Source of the DNA: Alphaproteobacteria bacterium
GTDB lineage: Bacteria > Pseudomonadota > Alphaproteobacteria > RF32 > CAG-239
Assembly: GCA_017480995.1 (NCBI GenBank)
Contig: JAFUQJ010000119.1
Span: 1 to 34,050, forward strand
Direction of reading: 5' to 3'
DNA length: 34,050 bases
Shown in pieces: positions 12,583 through 20,874 of the stretch. The position numbers and the translations under genes are program-made. The notes beneath the pieces are model-generated. The model saw only the letters and a program-made list of their open reading frames with translations, searched no databases and had not been told where the DNA came from. How positions within the stretch are numbered: the first letter of the stretch is position 1; each line of letters begins with the position of its first letter.

Positions 12583-15013
12583 TTTTCTCTCTCTTTTTCT
12601 TTCTGGCCGCATAGAATTGTTCCCGCGTTTCCTGGCCGACTTCGCTGCCGCGGTGAATAACCATCTGGGCAAACGGAATTTCTATTCCCTCTTCGGCAAA
12701 ACGGCGGTTAATCTCAAAACGAAGCTCACTCGGAACAATCCAGCCTTCCCATATATTGCTCGAATAGCCGCGCAATTCAAAATCCAGACTGCTGGAGCCG
12801 AAATCCTGAAACAGCACATAAGGCTCAGGTTTTTTGAGAACTTTTTTGTTGGCGGCCGCACATTCAAGCAAAATCTCTTTGACGCGCTGCGTATCGGAAC
12901 CATAAGCCACGCCGACCGGAACCTTAAAACGCATCCAGTTGTTACCGTGCGTCAGATTGGTGACCGAAGTGGACAGCAGCGTTGCGTTGGGAATAATTAC
13001 GCTGGCGCGGTTAAAAGTTTCTACCTCGGTCGAACGGATGTTAATCTGTTTGATTTTTCCCTCTTCGCCGTTTATCACAACCCAGTCGCCGACTTTTATC
13101 GGGCGCTCAAACAACAGGATAATGCCCGAAACAAAGTTGTTGACCACGTTCTGCAGGCCCAAACCGATACCGACGGAAAGAGCACCGGCAACCAAGGCAA
13201 AATTTGTTAAGTTGCCGCCCATAATCGCAATTGCCAGCAGCGCCGAAGCCACATAACCCAGCGAAGAAAAACCGGCGGCCAGCGAGTGTTTGGTGCCCTC
13301 GTCCATGTCTACCTTGGCCAGCAAACGGTTTTCGAGCCGGTAACGCAGCGATTTGACAATGGCGATGCTGACGAAGAAAACAATCAGGCCGATAATAATG
13401 GCAAACAGCGAAATCCGGATACCGCCCACGGTAAAGCCGGTAAAAGCTCTGTAAACCAGCCCGATGAGCAAATCCGCCGGCACGCCCCACAAAATCAAAA
13501 CCGCAAAAATCCCGCCGATGACAAACAGCGGCTCGACAATGAAACCAAGCCAGAAATCCAGCTTGCGAATCACATGACGGCGCATGCGAAAGGTTTTTAC
13601 CCACAGGCCCAAAAACAAGATCCGATGAATAAACTCATAGATGATTTTGCGGAATATCCACAAAATGAAAATAACCAGAACCGACAAAATAAAGTTGTTC
13701 ATGATGAACGAGGCCAGATACGCATAGCCGGATAAAGAAAGAACCGTAATCCCCATCGCCAGCACCAGCAGCGAAAACGTTACGCGGAAAGCATTGGTGT
13801 CTTTGTTTTCGTCTTCGCTTTCCTTTTCATCGTCTTCTTCCGCCGCATCGTCGGCCGGTTCGGCCGTATTGTCACGCGTCCACAAAATGCGGCTGGCCAC
13901 CCAGACGACGCAAAAAGACTTGATAACGGCCGAAATACCGACCATATAGCTCATCAGCTCAATCGGATAATTGGAAACCTGCACGATATGCTGCAGATAA
14001 GCCATTATTCCGATCAGATAAATACTCATGTATATCGCCCGGGTTACCCGTCTGGCCTTTTCGTCCGACATGTTAATCAGGCGCCAGTTTTCATGATACG
14101 GCGTAAAAACAACCCGGCAGGTGGCGCGCAAAATTATGACATACAGCAGATAATACAGAAAGCTGTTCAGCGTAATGCCGAAGAAACCGCTGGTCAGAAT
14201 CTTGCCGTTGATAATCCACAACAAACCGGCTCCGATTAAAAAAGTCGGAATAATGCCGTAAGCAATCCAAACCGCAACGGCGGCGATGACCTTCCGGCCG
14301 TAGCGCGGCTGCTCAATCTCGTCCCGATAGCCGAAGCGGCGGAAAATAAAACGCCGCAGCAACAAGCCCAAAAAACAGATAAAGACCACAACCAGACTGA
14401 CCGGCAGCAGTTTGGCCTCCACCGTTTCTTTCTGCGCGGACGTCAATTCCTCATACCAGGTAAAGGGAGATTTGACAATGTCAAAAACCAGCTCCAGAAA
14501 CTGTCGGTTGGCCGTAATCAGAGCCGACGGATAAACCAGCGGATTTCCGGGTTTGAGCAGATTGCCCCACAATTCTTCGTTGCGCAGGTTAAAAATAGAT
14601 ATTTCCAGCTCGTCGAGCTTGGCCAGCAGAATGTCGATTTCGGAAGCGCGGGCCTTTTCGGTCGTCATCTCGCGGTTAAATTCCTGCCGCTTCTGCGCAA
14701 TGACCTGAACCTCGCGGCCGCCGTCGTTGTCGCCAAGCGCCTCCAAACGTTTTTCGACAAATTTAATCTGTTCTTTGACGTCTTTGCGACGCGCTTCCAA
14801 TTGCAGCCGAAGTTCGTTGATATACTTGATTTCTTCAGCAATGTCGTCAGAACTGAGGCGGTTGTTTTTCAGCGCGGAATCGATTTCTTTAAGACGGGCG
14901 CTGATGCTTTTGTAGCTGAGATTGTCGCCCAGAACATCCACCGAAGTCTGCGCCTGCGCCAAACCGCAAAACAAGACCGTAATCAAAAAATATATCAAAC
15001 CGAGTTTTTTCAT
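12569..15013 (-). CDS. DUF3772-MscS mechanosensitive channel, 814 aa
   Basis: A large MscS-family channel that releases solutes on hypo-osmotic shock. Residues 1-21 are a signal peptide (ending AQAQ). About 30-150 is a periplasmic coiled-coil DUF3772-like region (LEARRKDVKEQI). Several transmembrane helices lie between about 200 and 580, interrupted by an acidic cytoplasmic loop near 385-400 (DDAAEEDDEKESEDE). The MscS pore helix and beta domain have GALSVGIGLGLQNVVNNFVSG, FERPIKVGDWV and RSTEVETFNRASVIIPNA. The C-terminus is basic (ARKKKREKNADK) and overlaps murD. It lies between an Asd-like gene and murD in one operon. Confidence 0.9.
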   Translation of the reverse strand: MKKLGLIYFLITVLFCGLAQAQTSVDVLGDNLSYKSISARLKEIDSALKNNRLSSDDIAEEIKYINELRLQLEARRKDVKEQIKFVEKRLEALGDNDGGREVQVIAQKRQEFNREMTTEKARASEIDILLAKLDELEISIFNLRNEELWGNLLKPGNPLVYPSALITANRQFLELVFDIVKSPFTWYEELTSAQKETVEAKLLPVSLVVVFICFLGLLLRRFIFRRFGYRDEIEQPRYGRKVIAAVAVWIAYGIIPTFLIGAGLLWIINGKILTSGFFGITLNSFLYYLLYVIILRATCRVVFTPYHENWRLINMSDEKARRVTRAIYMSIYLIGIMAYLQHIVQVSNYPIELMSYMVGISAVIKSFCVVWVASRILWTRDNTAEPADDAAEEDDEKESEDENKDTNAFRVTFSLLVLAMGITVLSLSGYAYLASFIMNNFILSVLVIFILWIFRKIIYEFIHRILFLGLWVKTFRMRRHVIRKLDFWLGFIVEPLFVIGGIFAVLILWGVPADLLIGLVYRAFTGFTVGGIRISLFAIIIGLIVFFVSIAIVKSLRYRLENRLLAKVDMDEGTKHSLAAGFSSLGYVASALLAIAIMGGNLTNFALVAGALSVGIGLGLQNVVNNFVSGIILLFERPIKVGDWVVINGEEGKIKQINIRSTEVETFNRASVIIPNATLLSTSVTNLTHGNNWMRFKVPVGVAYGSDTQRVKEILLECAAANKKVLKKPEPYVLFQDFGSSSLDFELRGYSSNIWEGWIVPSELRFEINRRFAEEGIEIPFAQMVIHRGSEVGQETREQFYAARKKKREKNADK

Positions 15014-15037
15014 AGGATTTAAGTTCCCTGAGAGAGG

Positions 15038-16051
15038 TTAATTCAACTTATTCTTTTGCAAAGAGCGAATAATATTGACAATGTTGCGGGCACCGGCGGC
15101 GCGCAGGCTGTCCGCGGCGCACCACAGGCTGATTCCGTTTTCGACGCTGTTGTCCTGACGCAGACGGCTGACATAAATCCCGTTTTCGCCCTGGACGTCG
15201 TGCAGCGTGACATAACCGCCGTCAACCTGCTTGTCGAAAACAACCACGTCTTTGACTTCCTTAATCAGCCGGCGCGCAACGTCGACGTCAATCTCTTTTG
15301 CGCATTCGACATTGAGGTACTGGGCCGAACCGATAAAAGCCGGAATAACCGCGCAGTTGGCATGAACCTTGACCTCGCCGCCCAATATCTGTTTGGCCTC
15401 GGCATTGAAAGCCCATTCGCAGGCGGTTTCTTCGCCGATAAAATCGCCGACCTGCGGCACGGCGTTAAACGCTATCTGCTTGTGAAAAACCTTTTGGTCA
15501 TCGGCCAGGGTTTCGTTCATAAAAATCTTGCGCGTCTGGTTAAACAGCTCGTCCATCGCCTCGCGGCCATAGCTTGACACCGACGAATAAGTCGAAACGA
15601 CAATGCGCCTGATGCCGCAGTCGCGAGCAATGTTCTGAAGCGGTATCAGCATTTGCGCCACCTCGGCGGACGGCACGGAAACAATGCCTTTTTTCATTCC
15701 CGGCAGGCGGTCTTCGTTAATACCGCTCACCACCATCGGAATATCGGCGTCGCCGACAAAAGCGGCGGAACAGTCGATGACACGGGCGCCGGCGGCAACG
15801 GCCTTGGGCGCGTATTTCTTGGCCACTTCGGCCGAAACGGCAAAAACGGCGATTTCGACATCGTGAAAATCGAACGCATCCAGACTCAGAACGTCCAATT
15901 CGTCATCCTCGCCGTAGGAAACAATGTTTCCGAGCGCCGAACGCGGCTCCAGCGCAACGACATTCCCGAGCGGGACGTTCTCTTCCGCCAAAAGGTTCAG
16001 CACTTCGCGGCCGACACCCTCTTCAACTCCGATTACGGCAATCTTTTTCAT
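15038..16051 (-). CDS. Aspartate-semialdehyde dehydrogenase homologue lacking catalytic residues (Usg-like), 337 aa
   Basis: The fold and length match Asd along the whole chain: an N-terminal Rossmann (VIGVEEGVGREVLNLL), VIDCSAAF, IVVSTYSSVSSYGREAMDEL and QIAFNAVPQVG. Asd's active-site PNC-(S/T) motif is here SVPSAEVAQ, with Ala129 where the catalytic Cys should be. The substrate-binding CVRVP segment is CAVIP (Val235 for Arg), and the GHS acid/base His is Ser242. E. coli Usg is a known degenerate Asd relative. An enzymatic role in the Lys/Thr/Met/DAP pathway is therefore unlikely; a regulatory or structural role is possible. First gene of the leftward operon with mscS and murD. Confidence 0.85.
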   Translation of the reverse strand: MKKIAVIGVEEGVGREVLNLLAEENVPLGNVVALEPRSALGNIVSYGEDDELDVLSLDAFDFHDVEIAVFAVSAEVAKKYAPKAVAAGARVIDCSAAFVGDADIPMVVSGINEDRLPGMKKGIVSVPSAEVAQMLIPLQNIARDCGIRRIVVSTYSSVSSYGREAMDELFNQTRKIFMNETLADDQKVFHKQIAFNAVPQVGDFIGEETACEWAFNAEAKQILGGEVKVHANCAVIPAFIGSAQYLNVECAKEIDVDVARRLIKEVKDVVVFDKQVDGGYVTLHDVQGENGIYVSRLRQDNSVENGISLWCAADSLRAAGARNIVNIIRSLQKNKLN

Positions 16052-16092
16052 CTTTTTATCCTTATTTTATTCCGACAGTAAAACTTTGCTGC

Positions 16093-16122
16093 ATAATAGC
16101 ATTTTTGCAATACTAAATTCAA
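16093..16122 (-). promoter_or_regulatory. Promoter of the asd-like/mscS/murD operon
   Basis: Minus strand TTGAAT (16122-16117), 18-base spacer, TATTAT (16098-16093), about 40 bases before the first start codon. Confidence 0.5.
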
Positions 16123-16165
16123 ACGCTTTCGAAAAGTAAGTAACAACTAAAATATGATAAGATTC

Positions 16166-16194
16166 TTGACATATCAGGCAAACGGCTCTAATTT
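16166..16194 (+). promoter_or_regulatory. Promoter of hisS
   Basis: TTGACA (16166-16171), 17-base spacer, TAATTT (16189-16194). It diverges from the promoter at 16093-16122. Confidence 0.65.
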
Positions 16195-16229
16195 CGGAAA
16201 CGGTTTTATCAACAGCAAAGGAAACGACA

Positions 16230-17531
16230 ATGACCGCACGGACACTGCAAGGATTTATGGAACTTCTGCCGGAAGAGCAGATTGTGATGGAACGCATGAA
16301 GTCGGTTATTGCCCATACTTACGAGCTGTTCGGGTTTGCGCCGCTGGACACGCCGATCCTGGAACTGGCCGAGGTGCTGTTGTCCAAATCCGGCGGCGAT
16401 ACCGAAAAACAAATTTACGAGTTCAAAAAAGGCGATACCGACCTGGCCATGCGTTTTGACCTGACGGTGCCGCTGGCCAAATACGTCGCGCTCTATAACA
16501 ACAGCCTGACCTTTCCGTTCAAACGCTATCAGATCGGCAAGGTATACCGCGGCGAACGCCCGCAGAAAGGCCGTTTTCGCGAGTTTTACCAGTGCGATAT
16601 CGACATTATCGACCGCGACGAACTCAATATTGTTTACGACGCCGAAGTTCTGGCCGTAATTTATACCGTCTTCAACAAACTCGAGCTGCCGGCATTCAAA
16701 ATTTACATCAACAACCGCAAACTGCTGTCGGGCTTTTTGGAAAGCCTTGAAATCGCCGACAAAACCGTTGACGTCCTGCGGCTGGTCGACAAGATTAAGA
16801 AGATTCCCGAAGCAGCCTTTTTGGGCGAGCTCGGCGAACTCGGCCTGCCGGAAGACAAGAACAAAAAGCTCCTCGAATTCATCAAAATCAACGGCTCAAA
16901 TTCGCAAATTCTTGCAAAACTTGAAGATTTTGACATTCAAAACGAAACTTACCGGACCGGTCTGGCCGAGCTGCAGACCGTTATCTCACAGGCGGCGAGC
17001 CTCGGTATTCCCGCGGGCAATGTTCAAATCGACCTCAGCATCACCCGCGGACTTGACTATTATACGGGAACGGTTTACGAAACTTTCTTTGACGAACATC
17101 CGGAGTTCGGCAGCGTCTGCTCGGGCGGCCGCTACGACAATCTCTCCAGCGTCTTTATGGACAAGAAATTTCCGGGCGTCGGCATTTCCATCGGCCTGAC
17201 GCGCCTGTATGACCAGCTGCACGGCAGCGGCCTGCTTAAAATCAAGGGCCCTACCCCAAACAAAGTTCTGGTAGTCACGCAAAGCAGCGATTATGCCGAT
17301 AATGCCCTCAAGCTGCTCGGCGTTTTGCGCAGCCGCGACATTGCCGCCGACGTTATGCTGCGCGACTGCAAATTCAAGAAAAAAATGGAATACGCCAACA
17401 AAATCAAAATTCCCTATCTGGTCATCATCGGCGAAGACGAAGCCGCCAACAACTATTACACTCTCAAAGATATGGAAAGCGGCGAACAATTCAAAGTCAG
17501 CGCCGAAGAAATGGCCGCCAAAATCAAATAA
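16230..17531 (+). CDS. hisS: Histidyl-tRNA synthetase, 433 aa
   Basis: A class II synthetase charging tRNA-His. Motif 1 region FAPLDTPILEL; motif 2 KRYQIGKVYRGERPQKG and FREFYQCDIDII; the His-binding GLDYYTGTVYE; and motif 3 GVGISIGLTRL. The C-terminal anticodon-binding domain starts near 340 (KVLVVTQSSD). Motif 2 and the IGLTRL motif are closer to the eukaryote/archaeal-like HisRS type than to E. coli HisRS. Ribosome binding site AAAGGAAA lies before the ATG. It is followed at once by a terminator, so it is a single-gene unit. Confidence 0.93.
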   Translation: MTARTLQGFMELLPEEQIVMERMKSVIAHTYELFGFAPLDTPILELAEVLLSKSGGDTEKQIYEFKKGDTDLAMRFDLTVPLAKYVALYNNSLTFPFKRYQIGKVYRGERPQKGRFREFYQCDIDIIDRDELNIVYDAEVLAVIYTVFNKLELPAFKIYINNRKLLSGFLESLEIADKTVDVLRLVDKIKKIPEAAFLGELGELGLPEDKNKKLLEFIKINGSNSQILAKLEDFDIQNETYRTGLAELQTVISQAASLGIPAGNVQIDLSITRGLDYYTGTVYETFFDEHPEFGSVCSGGRYDNLSSVFMDKKFPGVGISIGLTRLYDQLHGSGLLKIKGPTPNKVLVVTQSSDYADNALKLLGVLRSRDIAADVMLRDCKFKKKMEYANKIKIPYLVIIGEDEAANNYYTLKDMESGEQFKVSAEEMAAKIK

Positions 17532-17537
17532 GCAAAA

Positions 17538-17561
17538 AGCTCCGGAAACGGAGCTTTTTTT
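17538..17561 (+). terminator. Rho-independent terminator after hisS
   Basis: AGCTCCG-GAAA-CGGAGCT hairpin followed by a run of T. Confidence 0.9.
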
Positions 17562-17609
17562 CGGTACCCAAAGGCGTTGCGGCAGCGATGCCCGCAAATA
17601 AGTTTCAAC

Positions 17610-17957
17610 TTAGTTCAGAGCGGCCTCTTCCCATGTCTTAAGGCCTATTTTGCTCCAATCTACCGGAATTTTTTCCACCATCTGCATTCTTGCCGGATAA
17701 ACTTCTTTGATATTGTCCTGAATGCTTTCGATTACAAAAACCTCCCGAGACTTGCGCAGCTTGTCGCGCACTTCGGGATTAATATAATCGAGAATAATTT
17801 TCTGCTCGCTGTTGCGGACAAAAACGGCGTGATCAAAACCGTCATAAACAATATAAGGCCGGCACGGCTCATCCTTTTTGGGACGCAGCAGAAAATACAA
17901 CTCCCCGCGCGAGCCCTCGGCAATCAAAAAATTGTCTTCAGTTGTATAATCCGACAT
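17610..17957 (-). CDS. Unknown protein, 115 aa, second gene of a two-gene operon
   Basis: A hydrophilic 115-aa protein starting MSDYTTEDNFLIAEGSRG. It starts two bases after the stop of the 195-aa gene, so the two are co-translated. The first half looks like a beta-rich domain (GELYFLLRPKKDEPCRPYI, HAVFVRNSEQKIIL). The second half is helical with a Trp-containing tail (VDWSKIGLKTWEEAALN). No signal peptide, membrane segment or known family was recognised. A partner of the 195-aa membrane protein is a fair guess from the coupling. Confidence 0.6.
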   Translation of the reverse strand: MSDYTTEDNFLIAEGSRGELYFLLRPKKDEPCRPYIVYDGFDHAVFVRNSEQKIILDYINPEVRDKLRKSREVFVIESIQDNIKEVYPARMQMVEKIPVDWSKIGLKTWEEAALN

Positions 17958-17959
17958 GC

Positions 17960-18547
17960 TTATATTCCTTTTCCTTTGCCAAATTTTCTCATAAAGAAAT
18001 TGCTGACAACTTTAGGCATTTGTCTGACTTTGTGACTGGACCGGCCGTCTTTTCTTTCGCCGGGCTCAGCATCAATTAACGAATACTGGTATTTGTCACC
18101 GACATAAACATCCATAACCTCGCTTCCGTCGGCTATCTGTCTTTGCGCCGCAGCCACAAACTTGCCCACTTTTTGTCCGACATTTGAGTTTTTGGCTTCT
18201 TGGGCGGCATTCAGGAATTTTTCTTTCAACCGGTATTCTTTGGCCAGCTTATAGGCGACGTAACCGCCGGTTGCCGCCACGGCAACGCCGGCAGCCATTC
18301 CAACGCCGGCCGCGCCCATTCCGAGCACGGTAGCGGCTTTTTCGACCATTGCATCTGCGGGAGAAGAAGTTGAAACCACGACATCCCATAAGTGAGCGCT
18401 GCCGGCCGTCAATTTATATCCGGCTGTAAGCAAAGCTGCCGAACCGACGCCTTTGGCAATGTTCTCGGCCAGTCTGCCAAGATCGGCGTTTTCTGCGGAA
18501 AAATCAGCGTCATTTTGTCTGCCGCCGTTTTTGTATACATTTTCCAT
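17960..18547 (-). CDS. Unknown Gly/Ala-rich membrane-associated protein, 195 aa
   Basis: The start is the ATG at 18547-18545 (MENVYKNGGRQND), seven bases after GGGAG; an out-of-frame ATG nearby gives only a short peptide. A first hydrophobic stretch lies at about 33-50 (GVGSAALLTAGYKLTAG). A longer Gly/Ala/Val stretch at about 72-100 (GMGAAGVGMAAGVAVAATGG) may span the membrane, perhaps as a glycine-zipper hairpin. The C-terminal half is basic with a VYVGDKYQYSLID segment. A consensus promoter lies upstream. No family was recognised. Glycine-zipper proteins can form pores, but there is no direct evidence here. Confidence 0.6.
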   Translation of the reverse strand: MENVYKNGGRQNDADFSAENADLGRLAENIAKGVGSAALLTAGYKLTAGSAHLWDVVVSTSSPADAMVEKAATVLGMGAAGVGMAAGVAVAATGGYVAYKLAKEYRLKEKFLNAAQEAKNSNVGQKVGKFVAAAQRQIADGSEVMDVYVGDKYQYSLIDAEPGERKDGRSSHKVRQMPKVVSNFFMRKFGKGKGI

Positions 18548-18581
18548 TCATTTTCTCCCAAATAGAGCCTTAACTGTTTTA

Positions 18582-18610
18582 ATCTTACGATTTTTGTCTA
18601 AAATTGTCAA
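18582..18610 (-). promoter_or_regulatory. Promoter of the 195-aa/115-aa operon
   Basis: Minus strand TTGACA (18610-18605), 17-base spacer, TAAGAT (18587-18582), about 35 bases before the start codon. Confidence 0.7.
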
Positions 18611-18691
18611 CAGTAAAAGACTATAATTTACTTATGACGCAGTTTAGCCCAAAAATATTTACGTTTATTTAACGCGCCTTTTTACAAACGC

Positions 18692-18720
18692 AAAAAACCC
18701 CGGCTTGAACCGGGGTTTTT
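18692..18720 (-). terminator. Terminator of the ffh-rplS operon
   Basis: CCCCGG / CCGGGG stem with a 6-base loop, flanked by A and T runs on both sides, directly after rplS on the minus strand. Confidence 0.88.
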
Positions 18721-18739
18721 GATCTGAAAATGCGAAAGT

Positions 18740-19144
18740 TTATTTGCTTTCGTTGTTTTTCTCTTCTTCGCGAGCCTTGGCCGCGGCGGACAAATCGTCG
18801 GCAATACGGGCTGAACGGCCGCGCAAAGCGCGCAGGAAGTACAGTTTGGCACGACGAATTTTACCGATACGGGCAACTTCGATCTTGGCAACATTCGGAG
18901 AGTACAGCGGGAAAACGCGCTCTACGCCTTCGCCGAAGGAAATCTTGCGAACGGTGAAAGAAGAATTGAGGCCGTCATTCTTGCGGGCAATGCAGACGCC
19001 TTCGTAAACCTGAATACGTTCACGATCGCCTTCTTTAACCTTGGTGTGCACTTTCAGAGTGTCACCGGGCTTGAAGTCAGGAAGGTTTTTGCCTTCGGTG
19101 AGCTTTGCCATTTGCTCTTTTTCGATATTTTCAATAATGTTCAT
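18740..19144 (-). CDS. rplS: 50S ribosomal protein bL19, 134 aa
   Basis: bL19 sits at the 30S-50S interface. The signature regions [43 protein letters not shown] and the C-terminal [18 protein letters not shown] are present. An acidic/basic extension follows ([15 protein letters not shown]), as in several alphaproteobacterial L19 proteins. Last gene of the leftward ribosome/SRP operon, 40 bases after trmD, with a terminator behind it. Confidence 0.96.
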   Translation of the reverse strand: MNIIENIEKEQMAKLTEGKNLPDFKPGDTLKVHTKVKEGDRERIQVYEGVCIARKNDGLNSSFTVRKISFGEGVERVFPLYSPNVAKIEVARIGKIRRAKLYFLRALRGRSARIADDLSAAAKAREEEKNNESK

Positions 19145-19184
19145 CAGTTTTACCCTTTATTTTATAATTGGTTAGCTTGTACAC

Positions 19185-19874
19185 CTAATTCGTTTTAGAA
19201 TCAAGATATTTTTTCCATAAGTCCGGCCGGCGGACCTTAGTTACTTCTTCGGACTGAGCCAAACGCCAGTCCTCTATTCTGCGATGATGCCCGCTTAACA
19301 AAACTTCGGGAACTTCCCGCCCCTCCCAAACGGCGGGTTTGGTATACTGCGGGTATTCCAAAAGTCCGGTCTCAAAGCTCTCGCTTGCCGCGGATTCCGC
19401 ATTGCCGAGAACGCCCGGCAGCAAACGGATAACCGCATCCAGCATGATACAGGCCGCCTGCTCGCCTCCGGTCAGGATATAGTCGCCGATTGAAACATCT
19501 TCGGCGCCATAGGCTTCCAGCACGCGCTCGTCAATCCCCTCGAAACGGCTGCAGATAATCGTCAGCTCGCTCTCGGCAGCCAATTCCCGCACCAGTTTCT
19601 GAGTCAGGGGCTTGCCGCGGGGCGACATGTTTATCAGACGTCCGCCCGAATAATGCCGTTTGAGCGCCGCACCCAAAACATCGGGCCGCATAACCATTCC
19701 GGCGCCTCCTCCGGCGGGAGTGTCGTCAACCGAGCCATGCCTGTCGAAGGCGAAGTCTCTGATATTGACGGTCTCAAGAGACCATTTGTTCTCAGCCAGC
19801 GCCCGACCGGTCAGGGAATATCCCAAAAAGCCCGGAAACAATTCCGGAAATATGGTCAGAACCTTAACCTTCAA
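19185..19874 (-). CDS. trmD: tRNA (guanine37-N1)-methyltransferase, 229 aa, probable TTG start
   Basis: TrmD methylates G37 next to the anticodon and prevents +1 frameshifts. It is a SPOUT knot enzyme: [12 protein letters not shown] at the start, [29 protein letters not shown], the knot [19 protein letters not shown] and PEVLLSGHH. The start is probably TTG at 19874-19872 (giving MKVKVLTIF), because a GGGGAG site stands six bases before it and the family starts there; an in-frame ATG lies 18 bases further upstream. It overlaps the rimM stop by 11 bases, implying coupled translation. Confidence 0.94.
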   Translation of the reverse strand: MKVKVLTIFPELFPGFLGYSLTGRALAENKWSLETVNIRDFAFDRHGSVDDTPAGGGAGMVMRPDVLGAALKRHYSGGRLINMSPRGKPLTQKLVRELAAESELTIICSRFEGIDERVLEAYGAEDVSIGDYILTGGEQAACIMLDAVIRLLPGVLGNAESAASESFETGLLEYPQYTKPAVWEGREVPEVLLSGHHRRIEDWRLAQSEEVTKVRRPDLWKKYLDSKTN

Positions 19875-20397
19875 CGGGCTCTCCCCGTTCATCCGGCGCA
19901 AATTGCATCATCTCGACAATAATAAAACCGTTTTTGACATCAATCGTCGGAACATACTGCCTGGTAAAAGGCAGCATTTCCAAACTGCCGTCCGCCGTCT
20001 TGAGCTCAATCAGATCGCCGGCGCCGAAATTATACAGCGCGTTGACGGTTCCGATTTTTTCGCCGTCGGCGCCGCGCGCCTCCAGTCCGATTAAATCGGC
20101 GTGGTAAAACTCGTCCTCTTCGGGTTCCGGCAAGCGCGAACGCTCAATGTAAAAGCCGGTTCCGATCAGAGTTTCGGCCGTGTTGCGGTCCTCCACCCCT
20201 TTGATTTTTACCCGCAGAAGCTCTTTGGAGCGACCGACGATTTTGAGGTCAAATTCTCTGGTGCCGTCTTCATTGCGGACAACGCCGTATTTGGCGAGGC
20301 TGCGTTCGTCTTCGGTAAAAGCCTTGACTTTGACTTCTCCTCTGATGCCGTGCACGCCGACAACGGCGCCCAAACAAATTTTTTCCTCAACAGTCAT
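19864..20397 (-). CDS. rimM: Ribosome maturation factor RimM, 177 aa
   Basis: RimM assists 30S head maturation and binds uS19. The N-terminal domain begins [23 protein letters not shown], and the PRC-barrel domain contains [12 protein letters not shown] and LIELKTADG with [13 protein letters not shown]. The start is the ATG at 20397-20395, with GGAAGG about ten bases upstream; a TTG three codons earlier sits too close to that site. It lies between rpsP and trmD in the usual order. Confidence 0.93.
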   Translation of the reverse strand: MTVEEKICLGAVVGVHGIRGEVKVKAFTEDERSLAKYGVVRNEDGTREFDLKIVGRSKELLRVKIKGVEDRNTAETLIGTGFYIERSRLPEPEEDEFYHADLIGLEARGADGEKIGTVNALYNFGAGDLIELKTADGSLEMLPFTRQYVPTIDVKNGFIIVEMMQFAPDERGEPVEG

Positions 20398-20441
20398 TGA
20401 TGACAAACCTTCCGGTCAGAAATAACTAATACAACGGTTAA

Positions 20442-20852
20442 TTATTCGGCACCGGCCTCTTCGGCAGGAGCAGCAGCTTCTTCAGCAGGAGCGGCGGCTT
20501 CGGCGGCAGCGGCTCTGGCTTTTTCTTCTTTTTCCTTCAATCTTTCCTGAGCCTTGGCTTTGGGAGCAGATTTGTTGGGCTGGTCACGCAGGGCAACTTT
20601 AGCCGTCAGGCCGAGGTTAGACAGCATTTTCTGCAGTCTTTCGGTCGGCTGAGCACCCTGAGCGAGCCAATATTTGACGCGTTCTTCGTTAACGGTGAAT
20701 CTTTCGGCATGATCCTGAGGCAGCATCGGGTTGTAAGAGCCCAGTCTTTCGATGAAACGGCCGTCGCGCGGAGATCTCTGATCTGCTGCGACAACTTTGT
20801 AAAACGGACGTTTTTTAGAACCACCACGAGACAGTCTGATACGTACTGACAT
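20442..20852 (-). CDS. rpsP: 30S ribosomal protein bS16 with Ala/Glu-rich tail, 136 aa
   Basis: [20 protein letters not shown] is the typical bS16 start, followed by [13 protein letters not shown] and [18 protein letters not shown]. The core is about 80 aa; here it is extended by a Lys-rich segment (about 90-110) and a low-complexity Ala/Pro/Glu tail ([18 protein letters not shown]). Tails of this kind occur in alphaproteobacterial S16. Second gene of the operon, 22 bases after ffh. Confidence 0.96.
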   Translation of the reverse strand: MSVRIRLSRGGSKKRPFYKVVAADQRSPRDGRFIERLGSYNPMLPQDHAERFTVNEERVKYWLAQGAQPTERLQKMLSNLGLTAKVALRDQPNKSAPKAKAQERLKEKEEKARAAAAEAAAPAEEAAAPAEEAGAE

Positions 20853-20874
20853 TTATTTTCCTTTCTTTAGTTTA

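Noticed and set aside
19185..19901. Longer TrmD starting upstream at 19901
   Set aside because: The TTG at 19874 has a well-spaced GGGGAG site and matches the usual family N-terminus; the extra residues overlap rimM.
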